From Loktanella sp. D2R18 (lineage in GTDB: Bacteria; Pseudomonadota; Alphaproteobacteria; Rhodobacterales; Rhodobacteraceae): a stretch of DNA of 64,000 bases. Under the pieces are notes generated by a model, which did not search any database, was not told the DNA's origin, and worked only from the letters and a program-made list of their open reading frames with translations. Below, piece after piece: positions 8,144-17,277 of this stretch. Location of the stretch: NCBI RefSeq assembly GCF_003318235.1, contig NZ_QOCG01000011.1, forward strand, positions 62,001 to 126,000, read 5' to 3'. Positions within the stretch are counted from its first letter, which is position 1. Every line of letters starts with the position of its first letter. Both the position numbers and the translations under genes were made by a program.

Positions 8144-10164
8144 ACAACATGATCGCACCCGAAATAATCAACCGGATCGACACGCTTGAATTTGACTTGC
8201 GGGTCACAAGCACAGCGCAAGCAGTCAATAGTCCAGATCGCCTATTGCTGGCCCTGCGCCAAGAGGTACTATCAACCATTGATCAGGTTCTCGATACCGC
8301 CGGGCGTGATCATGCGCCTGCGCGGATTACCACGCTCACGCTTGATATCGGGCAGTTTGACGACCCGCTTGATTGGGATTTGGTGCGCACACGGCTGCGC
8401 GATGGGCTTGTCTCGGCGATCCACCCCTATTTAACCCCGCGCAAACGGCAATCGCCGCGCGCCGCCTTTGCAGGGCAAAGCCTTGCTCAATTAAAGGGGA
8501 TGGCAGCCGCGCGCGGCTTGGCCATATCGGGCACAAAATCCGCGCTGATCACCCGTCTTGTCGATCACACTGAGAAACCATGGGATTTTGCGGCGAAAAC
8601 CCTAAGGCGCGCGCAATCGCGTAATGATCTGGCGTTTTTCCTTACCGGTCAAGACCGACCCTCTGCAGCGACCGCGGCCCGCAGCGTCGCAAAAATGCGC
8701 AAACAAGATATCGAAACGGCGCTTCTGATTGCATCAGCTAAAATACCACAAAACGAGGATGATTGGGCCGCGTGCCTTTCGCAGGTCATTTGCGATGAAA
8801 GCCCACATACAACAGCCACCCTGCTGTCCCCAGAGCCGGAGCAATCCCCGCTCGAGAGAGTGCGTGCGCGCTATCGTGATTTTCAGCAAACCGGGTTTGT
8901 CCCTTCAGACAATCCGATAGCTGAAAAACTGTCACCTTATTCTCATATTATCAGCCACTTATTCCTTGATACCGATATAGACCGAATACTGACCGCACGC
9001 ATACCACCAAAGGCGAAGCAGCTTTCACAGGCCATCGCCGCGCTTGATGATGCCCCAGACCCATTAGCGGCAAAGCGTCATGTCATAGCAGCACTGATCG
9101 CGAACGCCCCGGTTGATATTGCCTCAGCGCGCAGTGCGCCCCATGACCCTGATAGTGCAGCACGCGCCGCATTCACACGCGCGATGTGTGCGCTGGGTGA
9201 CGACATTTCACAAGCGATTGACCGCGCTGAGGCGCTCGCAGATCGCGATCAGCCCACGACCATTGCAACTGACCAACCCGAGGCTCCTTGTAAACAAGCC
9301 TTCATAGATGCCATCGGACTAACGGCCCCCGACCTGCTGGGACTGATTGAGCTGATCTACTCTGCATTACGTTCGGCCTTGCCGCCAGAGACACCGCATT
9401 CTGTTATGTTTTGGGGGCATTTAGTTGAAACCATTTTGACAAAGAGCGAAGCTCAAGCGTCTGATATTATATCGAACTTCGTCGCGCGTCTCATACCTGG
9501 CGCTCACAAACGAGACATCGCATTGCGCGCAACGATAGCGCGCCTAAACTACCCCGCTGTTGCAAGTGCAGCTGCCCGCGCCGAGGCCCGCGCAATGCTT
9601 GAAACAATTCTGCAACCACGACCGACCGCCGTACAGCCAACCCCGCGCGGGTCAACACGGCGTGCAACCCAGATTGCCGGACTTGTCCTATTCCACCCTT
9701 ACATCGCGATGCTGTTTGATCGGCTTGAAATTCGCCGCGAGGGCACGAAAATCATCTCCGAAGATCATCCGCTTGCGCACGCCGCGCTTGGGCGTCTGGC
9801 GCAGGGTGAAGCCGGACATGACAGTGATCCGCTTTACGACTGCCTACTCGGGCGGCCAAGTGACGCTGACGTTCTGCCCGCCCACGCGCTTACCCCCGCG
9901 AACCACGCCTTGATTGACGGGCTTGTCCAATCGGTGATCGCGCAATGGGGGCGGCTTGGAAATACATCGCCCGATGGATTGCGATCTGCCTTTGTGCAGC
10001 GCGGCGGGGTGATGGACTTAGACGATCCGAGCCAACCAAAATTGACCGTGAATAAAGGCGCCTACGATATGTTGTTGGATGGGTTGCCTTGGGCTTTTAA
10101 CGTGATCTCCCTGCCTTGGATGCCTGCACCGCTGCACGTAGATTGGAGACAGCGCGATGACTAG
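8140..10164 (+). CDS. Contractile injection system tape-measure protein with SAP-like segment
   Basis: The protein has 674 residues. The N-terminus (INRIDTLEFDLRV) and the C-terminal third (GLVLFHPYIAMLFDRLEI, NTSPDGLRSAFVQRGG, and an ending near LPWMPAPLHVDWR) match the CIS tape-measure family (Afp14 class) found beside the ATPase in eCIS operons. Residues about 113-145 (QSLAQLKGMAAARGLAISGT and the following KSALITRLV) fit a SAP helix-turn-helix motif, a fold usually linked to nucleic acid binding. I do not know it as a standard part of this family. The gene overlaps its left neighbour by four bases and the ATPase gene by eight. The tape-measure name for this family comes from position and partial similarity. 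Confidence 0.8.
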   Translation: MNNMIAPEIINRIDTLEFDLRVTSTAQAVNSPDRLLLALRQEVLSTIDQVLDTAGRDHAPARITTLTLDIGQFDDPLDWDLVRTRLRDGLVSAIHPYLTPRKRQSPRAAFAGQSLAQLKGMAAARGLAISGTKSALITRLVDHTEKPWDFAAKTLRRAQSRNDLAFFLTGQDRPSAATAARSVAKMRKQDIETALLIASAKIPQNEDDWAACLSQVICDESPHTTATLLSPEPEQSPLERVRARYRDFQQTGFVPSDNPIAEKLSPYSHIISHLFLDTDIDRILTARIPPKAKQLSQAIAALDDAPDPLAAKRHVIAALIANAPVDIASARSAPHDPDSAARAAFTRAMCALGDDISQAIDRAEALADRDQPTTIATDQPEAPCKQAFIDAIGLTAPDLLGLIELIYSALRSALPPETPHSVMFWGHLVETILTKSEAQASDIISNFVARLIPGAHKRDIALRATIARLNYPAVASAAARAEARAMLETILQPRPTAVQPTPRGSTRRATQIAGLVLFHPYIAMLFDRLEIRREGTKIISEDHPLAHAALGRLAQGEAGHDSDPLYDCLLGRPSDADVLPAHALTPANHALIDGLVQSVIAQWGRLGNTSPDGLRSAFVQRGGVMDLDDPSQPKLTVNKGAYDMLLDGLPWAFNVISLPWMPAPLHVDWRQRDD

Positions 10165-11512
10165 CCAAGCCCCAACACAAGATATCCACGCACAGGCGGT
10201 CACGGCCGAAATCACGTGGTTAAGTGCTGTGATCACAGCACGGCTGGAACATTTCTTTGGCGGGGGTGACGGGCAATTTTCGCCCCCCGCAGCACCACAG
10301 CACGATGCGGGTTCGGCCATGGCGCAAATGATCTTACGGGCCCGGCTTGATACTTCGGCGCGCGTGGTGTTTGCGCTGGCGCTTACCACACAGGTCAATC
10401 CGGCGGTTTTGGACCCGTTTTTTGTGCGCAACACTGCCATAGATCGGCCATTTTCGGCATTCGGCGGGCTGCGCACCGAAACCAGCAGCTTTATCCCGAC
10501 CGCGATCACCGCGCTTTTTTTGCTGGGCGGCGGCAGCACGACCCGGCGGATCGCGGCAATGTCACTTTTTGCACCTGATCATCCGCTCCGCACGGTCGCC
10601 GGGCTCAGTCTTGGTGAATTGCCTGCGACGGGCGCTGTGCCCGGTGCGCTTTATGCTGGGCCGCTTTTGGTATCAGCACATCGGGTCGCTGAGCTGTGCG
10701 CAGGTCACAAACCCGCACCCGATTTTTCACCTCAGTTCCCAGCCAAGCGGCTGCGCAGCGGGTTGCAGTGGGATGATCTGATCTTGCCGCGCGAAGTAAA
10801 ACATAATCTTGACCATATCTCGGCCTGGCTCGCCAATCGTGACACAATTTTGGAGGACTGGGGCATGAAAGCCCGCCTTGGCACCGGATTTAAGGCGTTA
10901 TTTTACGGCCCTCCCGGCACGGGAAAAACGCTGACAGCAACGATGCTTGGGCAGCGTACCGGGCTAGAGGTCTACCGCATTGATCTGGCCATGGTCGTGT
11001 CAAAATATATCGGTGAAACGGAAAAGAACCTCGCGCAGGTCTTTGATATGGCAGAAGAAAACAACTGGATCTTGTTTTTCGACGAGGCCGACGCGCTGTT
11101 TGGCGCACGCGGGTCGACGAGTTCGGCAAACGACCGCCACGCCAATCAAGAAGTCGCCTATCTGCTGCAACGGATCGAGGAATGCTCGGCCCTTGTTATT
11201 TTGGCGACCAATCTGCGCAGTAATATCGACGAAGCCTTTTTTCGCCGTTTCCAGATGGCGGTCGGCTTTCCAAAACCCGATGCGGCGCTCCGCACGGCCC
11301 TTTGGCGCAGTATTTTGGGGAAAATGCCGCTCGACCCCGACGTGGATATTGCTGCCCTTGCCCGCGACACGCCGCTTGCGGGCGGGCCAATCACAAATGT
11401 CGCCCGTCACGCCGCAATTTCCGCGCTACGTCGGGACGCAACCCATGTCAGCACCCGTGATCTGCAACAAGCGATTGCAGGTGAGATGCGCAAAGAAGGA
11501 CGCACCCGATGA
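10157..11512 (+). CDS. eCIS AAA+ ATPase (Afp15-like)
   Basis: The protein has 451 residues. The N-terminal half (about 1-210) is the eCIS-specific region. The C-terminal AAA+ domain has Walker A YGPPGTGKT (residues 250-258), Walker B ILFFDEAD with Asp309-Glu310, and arginine-finger candidates in FFRRFQMAVGF. This ATPase is present in nearly all eCIS clusters and is thought to help particle assembly; it is not the ClpV of type VI secretion, which is much longer. Its start lies within the 3' end of the tape-measure gene. Its stop overlaps the start of the large membrane-protein gene, so all are probably one translational unit. Confidence 0.9.
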   Translation: MTSQAPTQDIHAQAVTAEITWLSAVITARLEHFFGGGDGQFSPPAAPQHDAGSAMAQMILRARLDTSARVVFALALTTQVNPAVLDPFFVRNTAIDRPFSAFGGLRTETSSFIPTAITALFLLGGGSTTRRIAAMSLFAPDHPLRTVAGLSLGELPATGAVPGALYAGPLLVSAHRVAELCAGHKPAPDFSPQFPAKRLRSGLQWDDLILPREVKHNLDHISAWLANRDTILEDWGMKARLGTGFKALFYGPPGTGKTLTATMLGQRTGLEVYRIDLAMVVSKYIGETEKNLAQVFDMAEENNWILFFDEADALFGARGSTSSANDRHANQEVAYLLQRIEECSALVILATNLRSNIDEAFFRRFQMAVGFPKPDAALRTALWRSILGKMPLDPDVDIAALARDTPLAGGPITNVARHAAISALRRDATHVSTRDLQQAIAGEMRKEGRTR

Positions 11513-14500
11513 CCCGAATTCTCGCAGCAACCTTGCTTTTTTTGCCGACATTCGCGCAGGCCGATTGTCGCGATTTACGCACGATCCCTGATAACCCACC
11601 CGCATTTACGCAGGTTGACGAAATTCAACTCGGGCTGCGCTCCGCGCTTGACGACGATAATATTTTGCTTTCCGATAATTGGCTGGGGTCCTACACAAAG
11701 CAGGCCTTGGTGCGCCTGTGTCAACAGGTCCCAATGGTTTCAACCGTCACGCAGGTCGAAGCTACCTTGCACCTCGCGGATGAATATGGACGTTTGGCGG
11801 GGCTTGTCCCAGAATGGAAACAACTTGCGGGAGACGCGGGTTTTGCTAATGCGATCCTGCCAAGCGATCAGGATGTGTTTAATATCAACATCATGGCGCT
11901 TGTCGGTGCGCCTGACGGAACGGCGGATTGGTTGCTAGACCAAACCGGACCAACGGATTGCACGGACCTTAGCGATACGGGGCTTCCGGCCTTGGCGCGC
12001 ACCGGGCAACTTGCGCTCACGGCGCTTGATCAAGCCACTTGGTCGAATGCTGCGGCCACATGCACGGCCCTTGACCTCGCAAGCGGCGCACAGGCCGCGA
12101 CCGATGTTTTATCAAGCCTCGGACGCATTGAAACCACGCTGCCCGGCGGCGTCCAACAAATCCTGAGCCCTGATTTTGCGCTTTGGCTTGGCGAAGATGT
12201 TTCCGCGCGCGGGCCGCGACTGGTGGGCAGTGATGATGCGGTGATTGCGCTGGTCACGGATTACCGCGCTGCAAACCGCGCCGCCGCCCCCCGCGACTAC
12301 AGCCTGCTTTATCAAACCCTACCGGCGAGCTGCAAACCCGCCACGGGCGCGTTGATCACCGACTATATCAGCTTTGACCAAACGGCACTTGATGGGCTGG
12401 TTGACCCTATAGATGTCAAAGGGTTGTTGGCTGATCTCGAAGAGCAAACCTTTGATACGGCGGCAGATCTTTCGCAGGCAATTGATACTGCTTTGACCGG
12501 TCAGGTCAGCGCATGCACGCGCGATCAAATCATGCGCGCAGTCAATAGCCCTGACAATTTGGGGCGCGCGTTTCAGCTCAACCCTGAAAAGGCAGCGAAC
12601 CTCGCCTTGGTGCCAGAATTCGCCGAGAGCGCGCCCGTTGTGGCCGAATATATTGGACTGACCGCGCCAAGCCGCGCTGCATTGCTGACCGGCCTACGCG
12701 CGAATTTGCAAACGGCGACCAGCGCGCGGGTCCAAGCAGAGGTTGAGGCCGCCGCAGATGTGCTGGCCGCCGCCGCCGAACCGATGTCTGACACCTTCGA
12801 TACTTTGCCCGAAGGAGTGCCAGAATTTGAACCGCTTGAGGTCACACCAACCATCGGGGTGACCGATGCCACGGATAGCGCAATCGCCGCAACAGTCACA
12901 GACGCGGAGTTTCGTGCGGCTTTGCTTGGTGCATCCTATGTCCCTGCCCCCAATGCCGAAGTGCTTAAATCCGACGCGCGCAAACTGCTTGCCCCAATCG
13001 CCGAAGACAAAATCGCCACCGCCGTAAACCGCGATATGATCCAGATATTGGGTGCGGTCGAAACGCGCTGGGGGCTGACGGATAGCTTAACACAGGCGAT
13101 CGCAGCTGCCCCCGCAACCACCGCAATCCAAGAAGTGATCACCGATCCTGAAGCCGCCGCCGAACTTACCGCGCTTTTGGGCGTCGAATATCCAAATGCC
13201 CGGCTTTTGGACGCGGCGCTGGCGCAATTGTCGCCTGCACCATCCGCCGCATCAATCGCGGATATCCGCGCCAACGCAAGCCGCAATATCGCTGAGCCCA
13301 CAGCCGATTATGACACCGCGATTGCCTTGCCTGATTGCGGCTGCGTCAGCACACGCGACGAGAACTCGGAAATATACAGTTTCTACCCGTTTTGGTTTGC
13401 ACCACAGTTGAACGCGCCCGAGGATGCCCCCCCAGGGCGCAGCGTCGATTTCAGCATCGTCAGCCGCGCCGCGTTTTACGGTTTGGAGTTTGCGCTTAGT
13501 GATGAAGGCACATTGGTACTGCACAACGAGGGGCAATGGACGCAAGGCCAGCGCGATTTTGTGAACGCCGCACATCGGCACCGTGCCCAGGCCGACCTTG
13601 CGATAAAGCTGACCGGATGGGAAAATTGGTCTGACGTCCAAATCGCAACCGCCGTCCAAAAAATCCTAACGCTGACAGCACCTTACCACCGCACTGACAC
13701 CAATGATCTTGCTGCTTGGCGCGCCGCGTTCCCGTACCTGTTGGATCACCCGCAAGTGGATGGTGTCACCTTGATCATTGACGGTTATGACGGTACGACG
13801 CAAAGCGTCCACAATATTGAACGCCTGATTTCTTTGGTGACCTTGCTTTATGCTGATCTGGAACCACGCGATCAAACGATCAACCTCGCGTTTGATTTGT
13901 CACTCGCCGAAGTGCCATCAAGTGAACCGGTATTTACTGACATCAAAGCACTGTTAACGGGGACCAATCCGATCGTCGATTACGTGCTTCTTTTTCTTGA
14001 ACGTCCGACCACGGATAATAAAAAAACTTTGCGCGCGCGCATGGAAAACGGCGCATTTCGCGGCATCGATCGCGCCCGCGTCTTGCGGCGTATAATCCCG
14101 GTTTTGCCGCCCGCAGGCCACGAACATGTTTTGCAAAGCCCTGCTGCTGGAGCACCCGCTGATGCCCCTGATCCGGGACCATTTAGCCAGTTTGCCGATG
14201 ATCTGGTCTATTTTCACGACAATTTCGCTGGTGTCGGATTTTGGCCTGCACCCGACCCAAACGCGGCTGAGACCCCGACAATCAATGCGATGTTTAGACA
14301 GATGTGGCTCAAGCCCCGCTTACCGCAGTTTTTGGCAAGCTATCAGGCCGATATGGACCGCGCCTGTACCTTCATTTGCCCCAACCGCGCCTATGTGGCC
14401 GCGGTGGCAGCGCTCATCTTTCTGGCCACGGCGCTACTTGTCTGGCGGTCGTTTTATAGCGGCTTTGTCGACCGGCTCGCGTTTCGTCTCGGCTTTGCTT

Positions 14501-14661
14501 GGCTTGGCGGCGCTGGCGTGTTTGCCGCCCTATTGGCGCTCACCATTTGTGATGCCGTTGCGATTTGGCCGCCTGTACTCTTGTTCATGATCATTTTGGG
14601 CGTTGGGTTCTTAATCGCGTTTCACATCTATCAAGGGGCGCGCAACGGCCCCAAACCATAA
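11509..14661 (+). CDS. Large exported protein with C-terminal membrane anchor, last gene of the eCIS cluster
   Basis: The protein has 1050 residues. It begins with a clear Sec signal peptide (hydrophobic 4-15, likely cleavage after AQA at 18). Residues 20-600 are Ala- and Asp-rich and look helical. From about 620 a different domain starts with IYSFYPFWF, followed by VDFSIVSRAAFYGLEF and, near 748, VDGVTLIIDGYDG. This spacing recalls a GH18-type (chitinase-like) barrel, but the catalytic DGxDxDxE glutamate is not seen, so it may bind rather than cut sugar. The end has hydrophobic segments near 962-982, 998-1015 and 1020-1040. The start overlaps the ATPase stop, which ties it to the device. A periplasmic wall-binding membrane anchor for the eCIS is a reasonable inference. 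Confidence 0.65.
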   Translation: MTRILAATLLFLPTFAQADCRDLRTIPDNPPAFTQVDEIQLGLRSALDDDNILLSDNWLGSYTKQALVRLCQQVPMVSTVTQVEATLHLADEYGRLAGLVPEWKQLAGDAGFANAILPSDQDVFNINIMALVGAPDGTADWLLDQTGPTDCTDLSDTGLPALARTGQLALTALDQATWSNAAATCTALDLASGAQAATDVLSSLGRIETTLPGGVQQILSPDFALWLGEDVSARGPRLVGSDDAVIALVTDYRAANRAAAPRDYSLLYQTLPASCKPATGALITDYISFDQTALDGLVDPIDVKGLLADLEEQTFDTAADLSQAIDTALTGQVSACTRDQIMRAVNSPDNLGRAFQLNPEKAANLALVPEFAESAPVVAEYIGLTAPSRAALLTGLRANLQTATSARVQAEVEAAADVLAAAAEPMSDTFDTLPEGVPEFEPLEVTPTIGVTDATDSAIAATVTDAEFRAALLGASYVPAPNAEVLKSDARKLLAPIAEDKIATAVNRDMIQILGAVETRWGLTDSLTQAIAAAPATTAIQEVITDPEAAAELTALLGVEYPNARLLDAALAQLSPAPSAASIADIRANASRNIAEPTADYDTAIALPDCGCVSTRDENSEIYSFYPFWFAPQLNAPEDAPPGRSVDFSIVSRAAFYGLEFALSDEGTLVLHNEGQWTQGQRDFVNAAHRHRAQADLAIKLTGWENWSDVQIATAVQKILTLTAPYHRTDTNDLAAWRAAFPYLLDHPQVDGVTLIIDGYDGTTQSVHNIERLISLVTLLYADLEPRDQTINLAFDLSLAEVPSSEPVFTDIKALLTGTNPIVDYVLLFLERPTTDNKKTLRARMENGAFRGIDRARVLRRIIPVLPPAGHEHVLQSPAAGAPADAPDPGPFSQFADDLVYFHDNFAGVGFWPAPDPNAAETPTINAMFRQMWLKPRLPQFLASYQADMDRACTFICPNRAYVAAVAALIFLATALLVWRSFYSGFVDRLAFRLGFAWLGGAGVFAALLALTICDAVAIWPPVLLFMIILGVGFLIAFHIYQGARNGPKP

Positions 14662-14770
14662 AAGCAACAGTTCCCTATAGTGAGATGAAAATAGGTAATG
14701 GGGCTATTCACACCCGCATAGGCCATGCATAAGTGCGCCAATGACCAGAATTTAGACAGGGCCTGCATCG

Positions 14771-15745
14771 GTGATTCTATCCAATTACGACCTTTTTGTT
14801 CTTTCCGCCGGCGCCATTCTGTTCGGTCTGTTCTTACTAATCAAAGGTGGCGATTGGACCATCGATTCGGCCGTATTCATCGCGCAACGCACCGGGTTAT
14901 CGCCCTTGTTCATCGGCGCAACAATAATTTCCTTTGGCACTTCTGTGCCCGAGCTCTTCACATCCGTGAACGCAAACTTGCAGGGGTTTCCCGGGATCGC
15001 GCTAGGGAATGTGCTAGGGTCGAACATTGCGAATATTTTGCTGGTGCTTGGGGCTACAGCCATTGTGTTTCATATTGAAGGCAAAGCCAAAGACCTGATC
15101 AAAGACCTTGGCATGATGCTTCTTGCGACAGCGATCATGGTTTACGGCATGTATCAGGGTGTCTTTTCAACCCAGCTTGGATTGGTCATGTTCGGCATTC
15201 TTGTTTGCTTCGTTTTCTACCAGTTCAGGACCGATAGCCTCGAAGTCGAAATTGATGATCACGCTGACGACGACTGCCCGATTTCATCAATGGGCATGGC
15301 CCTGCTCATCTTGTTCGCTGGGCTTTGTGCGCTGGCACTCGGCTCAGAAATGCTTGTGAAAGGCGCCGTCGTTACTGGCACCCTGATCGGTGTGCCAGAA
15401 GCCATCATCGGCATGACTGTTGTCGCCTTCGGCACGTCATTGCCTGAACTATCAACATGTATCGCTGCTGCGCGCAAACGCTCTGTCGGGTTGATCTTAG
15501 GGAATATTATCGGGTCAAACACCTTTAATATCCTGTCGATTGTTGCGTTGACGGCCATTATCAAACCGCTCGAAGTGACGCCCGTATTAATGGGGATGCA
15601 GCTTTGGACGATGGTCGGAATTTCGATTGGGTTTAGCATCTGGATGCTGACAATTGGCAAAATCACGAAACCGGTCGGGATCGTCATGTTGACCGCATAT
15701 ATCGCGTTTATGGCGCTCCAATATATTGTGCCGACCGGCGCATAA
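14771..15745 (+). CDS. Calcium/cation antiporter, CaCA family, YrbG type
   Basis: The protein has 324 residues in about ten membrane segments. The two inverted alpha-repeats that form the ion path are visible: GTSVPE (56-61) with GNVLGSNIANI (79-89), and GTSLPEL with GNIIGSNTFNI in the second half. A charged cytoplasmic linker (EVEIDDHADDD) separates them. Bacterial members exchange Na+ or H+ for Ca2+ across the inner membrane. The start is a GTG with only a weak upstream AGGG-type site. It stands alone between the eCIS cluster and gnd, 109 bases after the former, so it probably has its own promoter. The substrate is by family only. Confidence 0.88.
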   Translation: MILSNYDLFVLSAGAILFGLFLLIKGGDWTIDSAVFIAQRTGLSPLFIGATIISFGTSVPELFTSVNANLQGFPGIALGNVLGSNIANILLVLGATAIVFHIEGKAKDLIKDLGMMLLATAIMVYGMYQGVFSTQLGLVMFGILVCFVFYQFRTDSLEVEIDDHADDDCPISSMGMALLILFAGLCALALGSEMLVKGAVVTGTLIGVPEAIIGMTVVAFGTSLPELSTCIAAARKRSVGLILGNIIGSNTFNILSIVALTAIIKPLEVTPVLMGMQLWTMVGISIGFSIWMLTIGKITKPVGIVMLTAYIAFMALQYIVPTGA

Positions 15746-15840
15746 GCGCGGCAAAATAATTTTTCATCCGAGCGCCGTTTCCATCCCCGCAAGGACAGCC
15801 TATACCTGCCAGAAATTGGCAAACCTTAGGGATCCGAACA

Positions 15841-17244
15841 ATGAGCAAAGCAGAAATTGGCCTGATTGGTCTTGGGACAATGGGCGCGGCCTTGGCATCA
15901 AACATTGCCGATAACGGCTTTGACATCGCCGTCTGGAACCGCACCAGTGAAGTCACACAAGCGTTCCACGCAAACGCAGGCGCATTGGCCGAAAAAATAA
16001 CGCCAACCCAAACGCTCGAAGAGCTTGTTGCAGCGATTGCAGAGCCCCGCGCGATCATTCTTATGGTGCCTGCCGGGCAACCCGTTGACGATCAAATTGC
16101 CGCCCTACGCCCTTTGTTAAGTGACAATGACCTGATCATCGACGCGGGCAACGCAAATTTCCACGACACAAACCGGCGCGCGATCGAGGCTGGCGATCTG
16201 CCGTTCTTGGGGATCGGCGTGTCTGGCGGCGAAGAAGGTGCGCGTTTTGGACCCTCGATTATGGGTGGCGGCAAACGTGAATATTGGGACCGGGTTGCCC
16301 ATATCCTAACCGCCATTTCTGCAAAACACGAAGACACCGCCTGCGCCACATGGATGGGCGAAGCCGGCGCCGGGCATTTTGTCAAAGCCGTCCATAACGG
16401 CATCGAATACGCAGATATGCAGATGATTGCCGAAGTTTATGGCATCATGCGCGATGCTATGGGCATGGATAACGCCGCAATTGCCACGACATTCGCACAA
16501 TGGGATAAGGGCCCGTTAAGGTCCTATTTGATTGAAATTTCTGGCAAAGTCGCCGCTGCGATTGATCCAAAAACAGGCCAGCCTATGTTGGATGTGATCG
16601 TCGATGCCGCGGGGCAAAAAGGCACTGGGCGCTGGACCGCGATTGAGGCACAACATCTCGCGGCACCGATCCCTGCGATTGAGGCCGCCGTTGTTGCGCG
16701 CAACCTATCATCGCAGCTTGAAACCCGTGCAGCCGGTGAAGCCCTATTTGGCACCGGCCCGCATAAAATGCCGCATGATGCACTGACATTGGACACGCTC
16801 GAACAAGCACTGATGGTCGGCAAAATTCTATGCTATGCGCAAGGCTTTGATATGATTAGCAAAGCGTCAATGGAATTTGGCTGGAATCTTCCCCTGCCAG
16901 ACATCGCGCAAGTCTGGCGCGAAGGCTGCATTATCCGTTCAGACATGCTTGATGACATGGCGCTTGCATTAGGAGAGGATGTAAGCCGCAATCTGTTGTT
17001 CGCCCCACGTTTCGCCGACACCGTCAAAGCCAACCATGATGCGCTGCGCCAAACGGTCGCCCAAGGCGCACTACACGGCGTCGCCCTTCCCGCACTCTCG
17101 TCTGGTCTGGCCTATTTCGACGCGATGCGCACCGCCCGCGGCACCGCCAATATGATCCAAGGACAACGTGATTTCTTTGGTGCGCACGGGTTTGCCCGCA
17201 CCGATGGCGGGTCTGGCCATCACGGCCCTTGGGGGAACAATTAA
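15841..17244 (+). CDS. gnd: 6-phosphogluconate dehydrogenase (decarboxylating)
   Basis: The enzyme oxidises 6-phosphogluconate to ribulose 5-phosphate with NADP+ in the oxidative pentose phosphate pathway. The 467 residues match the long dimeric form. Visible motifs are the nucleotide-binding GLGTMGAALASNIADNG near residue 9, the substrate loop VSGGEEGARFGPSIMGGG near 130, and the catalytic GHFVKAVHNGIEY, whose Lys is near 183. The ATG has a TTAGGGA ribosome-binding site. It converges with phoB, with a strong palindrome between the two stops. Confidence 0.96.
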   Translation: MSKAEIGLIGLGTMGAALASNIADNGFDIAVWNRTSEVTQAFHANAGALAEKITPTQTLEELVAAIAEPRAIILMVPAGQPVDDQIAALRPLLSDNDLIIDAGNANFHDTNRRAIEAGDLPFLGIGVSGGEEGARFGPSIMGGGKREYWDRVAHILTAISAKHEDTACATWMGEAGAGHFVKAVHNGIEYADMQMIAEVYGIMRDAMGMDNAAIATTFAQWDKGPLRSYLIEISGKVAAAIDPKTGQPMLDVIVDAAGQKGTGRWTAIEAQHLAAPIPAIEAAVVARNLSSQLETRAAGEALFGTGPHKMPHDALTLDTLEQALMVGKILCYAQGFDMISKASMEFGWNLPLPDIAQVWREGCIIRSDMLDDMALALGEDVSRNLLFAPRFADTVKANHDALRQTVAQGALHGVALPALSSGLAYFDAMRTARGTANMIQGQRDFFGAHGFARTDGGSGHHGPWGNN

Positions 17245-17247
17245 TAT

Positions 17248-17274
17248 CGTAGGGTGGGTTTAAACCCACCTTAC
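17248..17274. terminator. Palindromic repeat, likely bidirectional terminator of gnd and phoB
   Basis: The 33-base gap between two convergent genes is almost filled by an inverted repeat with 13-base arms, one G-T pair and no loop bases: arm GTAGGGTGGGTTT (17249-17261) and its complement to 17274. A short T-rich tail (TTACTTTT) follows on the plus strand. The arm is shared with the copy at 4201-4224, so it is also a member of a repeat family. Confidence 0.7.
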
Positions 17275-17277
17275 TTT

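Noticed and set aside
11509..14661. Active chitinase assignment for the giant protein
   Set aside because: The strand reads VDGVTLIIDGYDG and lacks the glutamate of DGxDxDxE, so catalysis is not supported.
1..14661. Prophage or type VI secretion identity for the tail-like genes
   Set aside because: No capsid, terminase, integrase, TssJLM or ClpV genes are present; the J-like pair, tape-measure family and AAA+ ATPase order fits eCIS.
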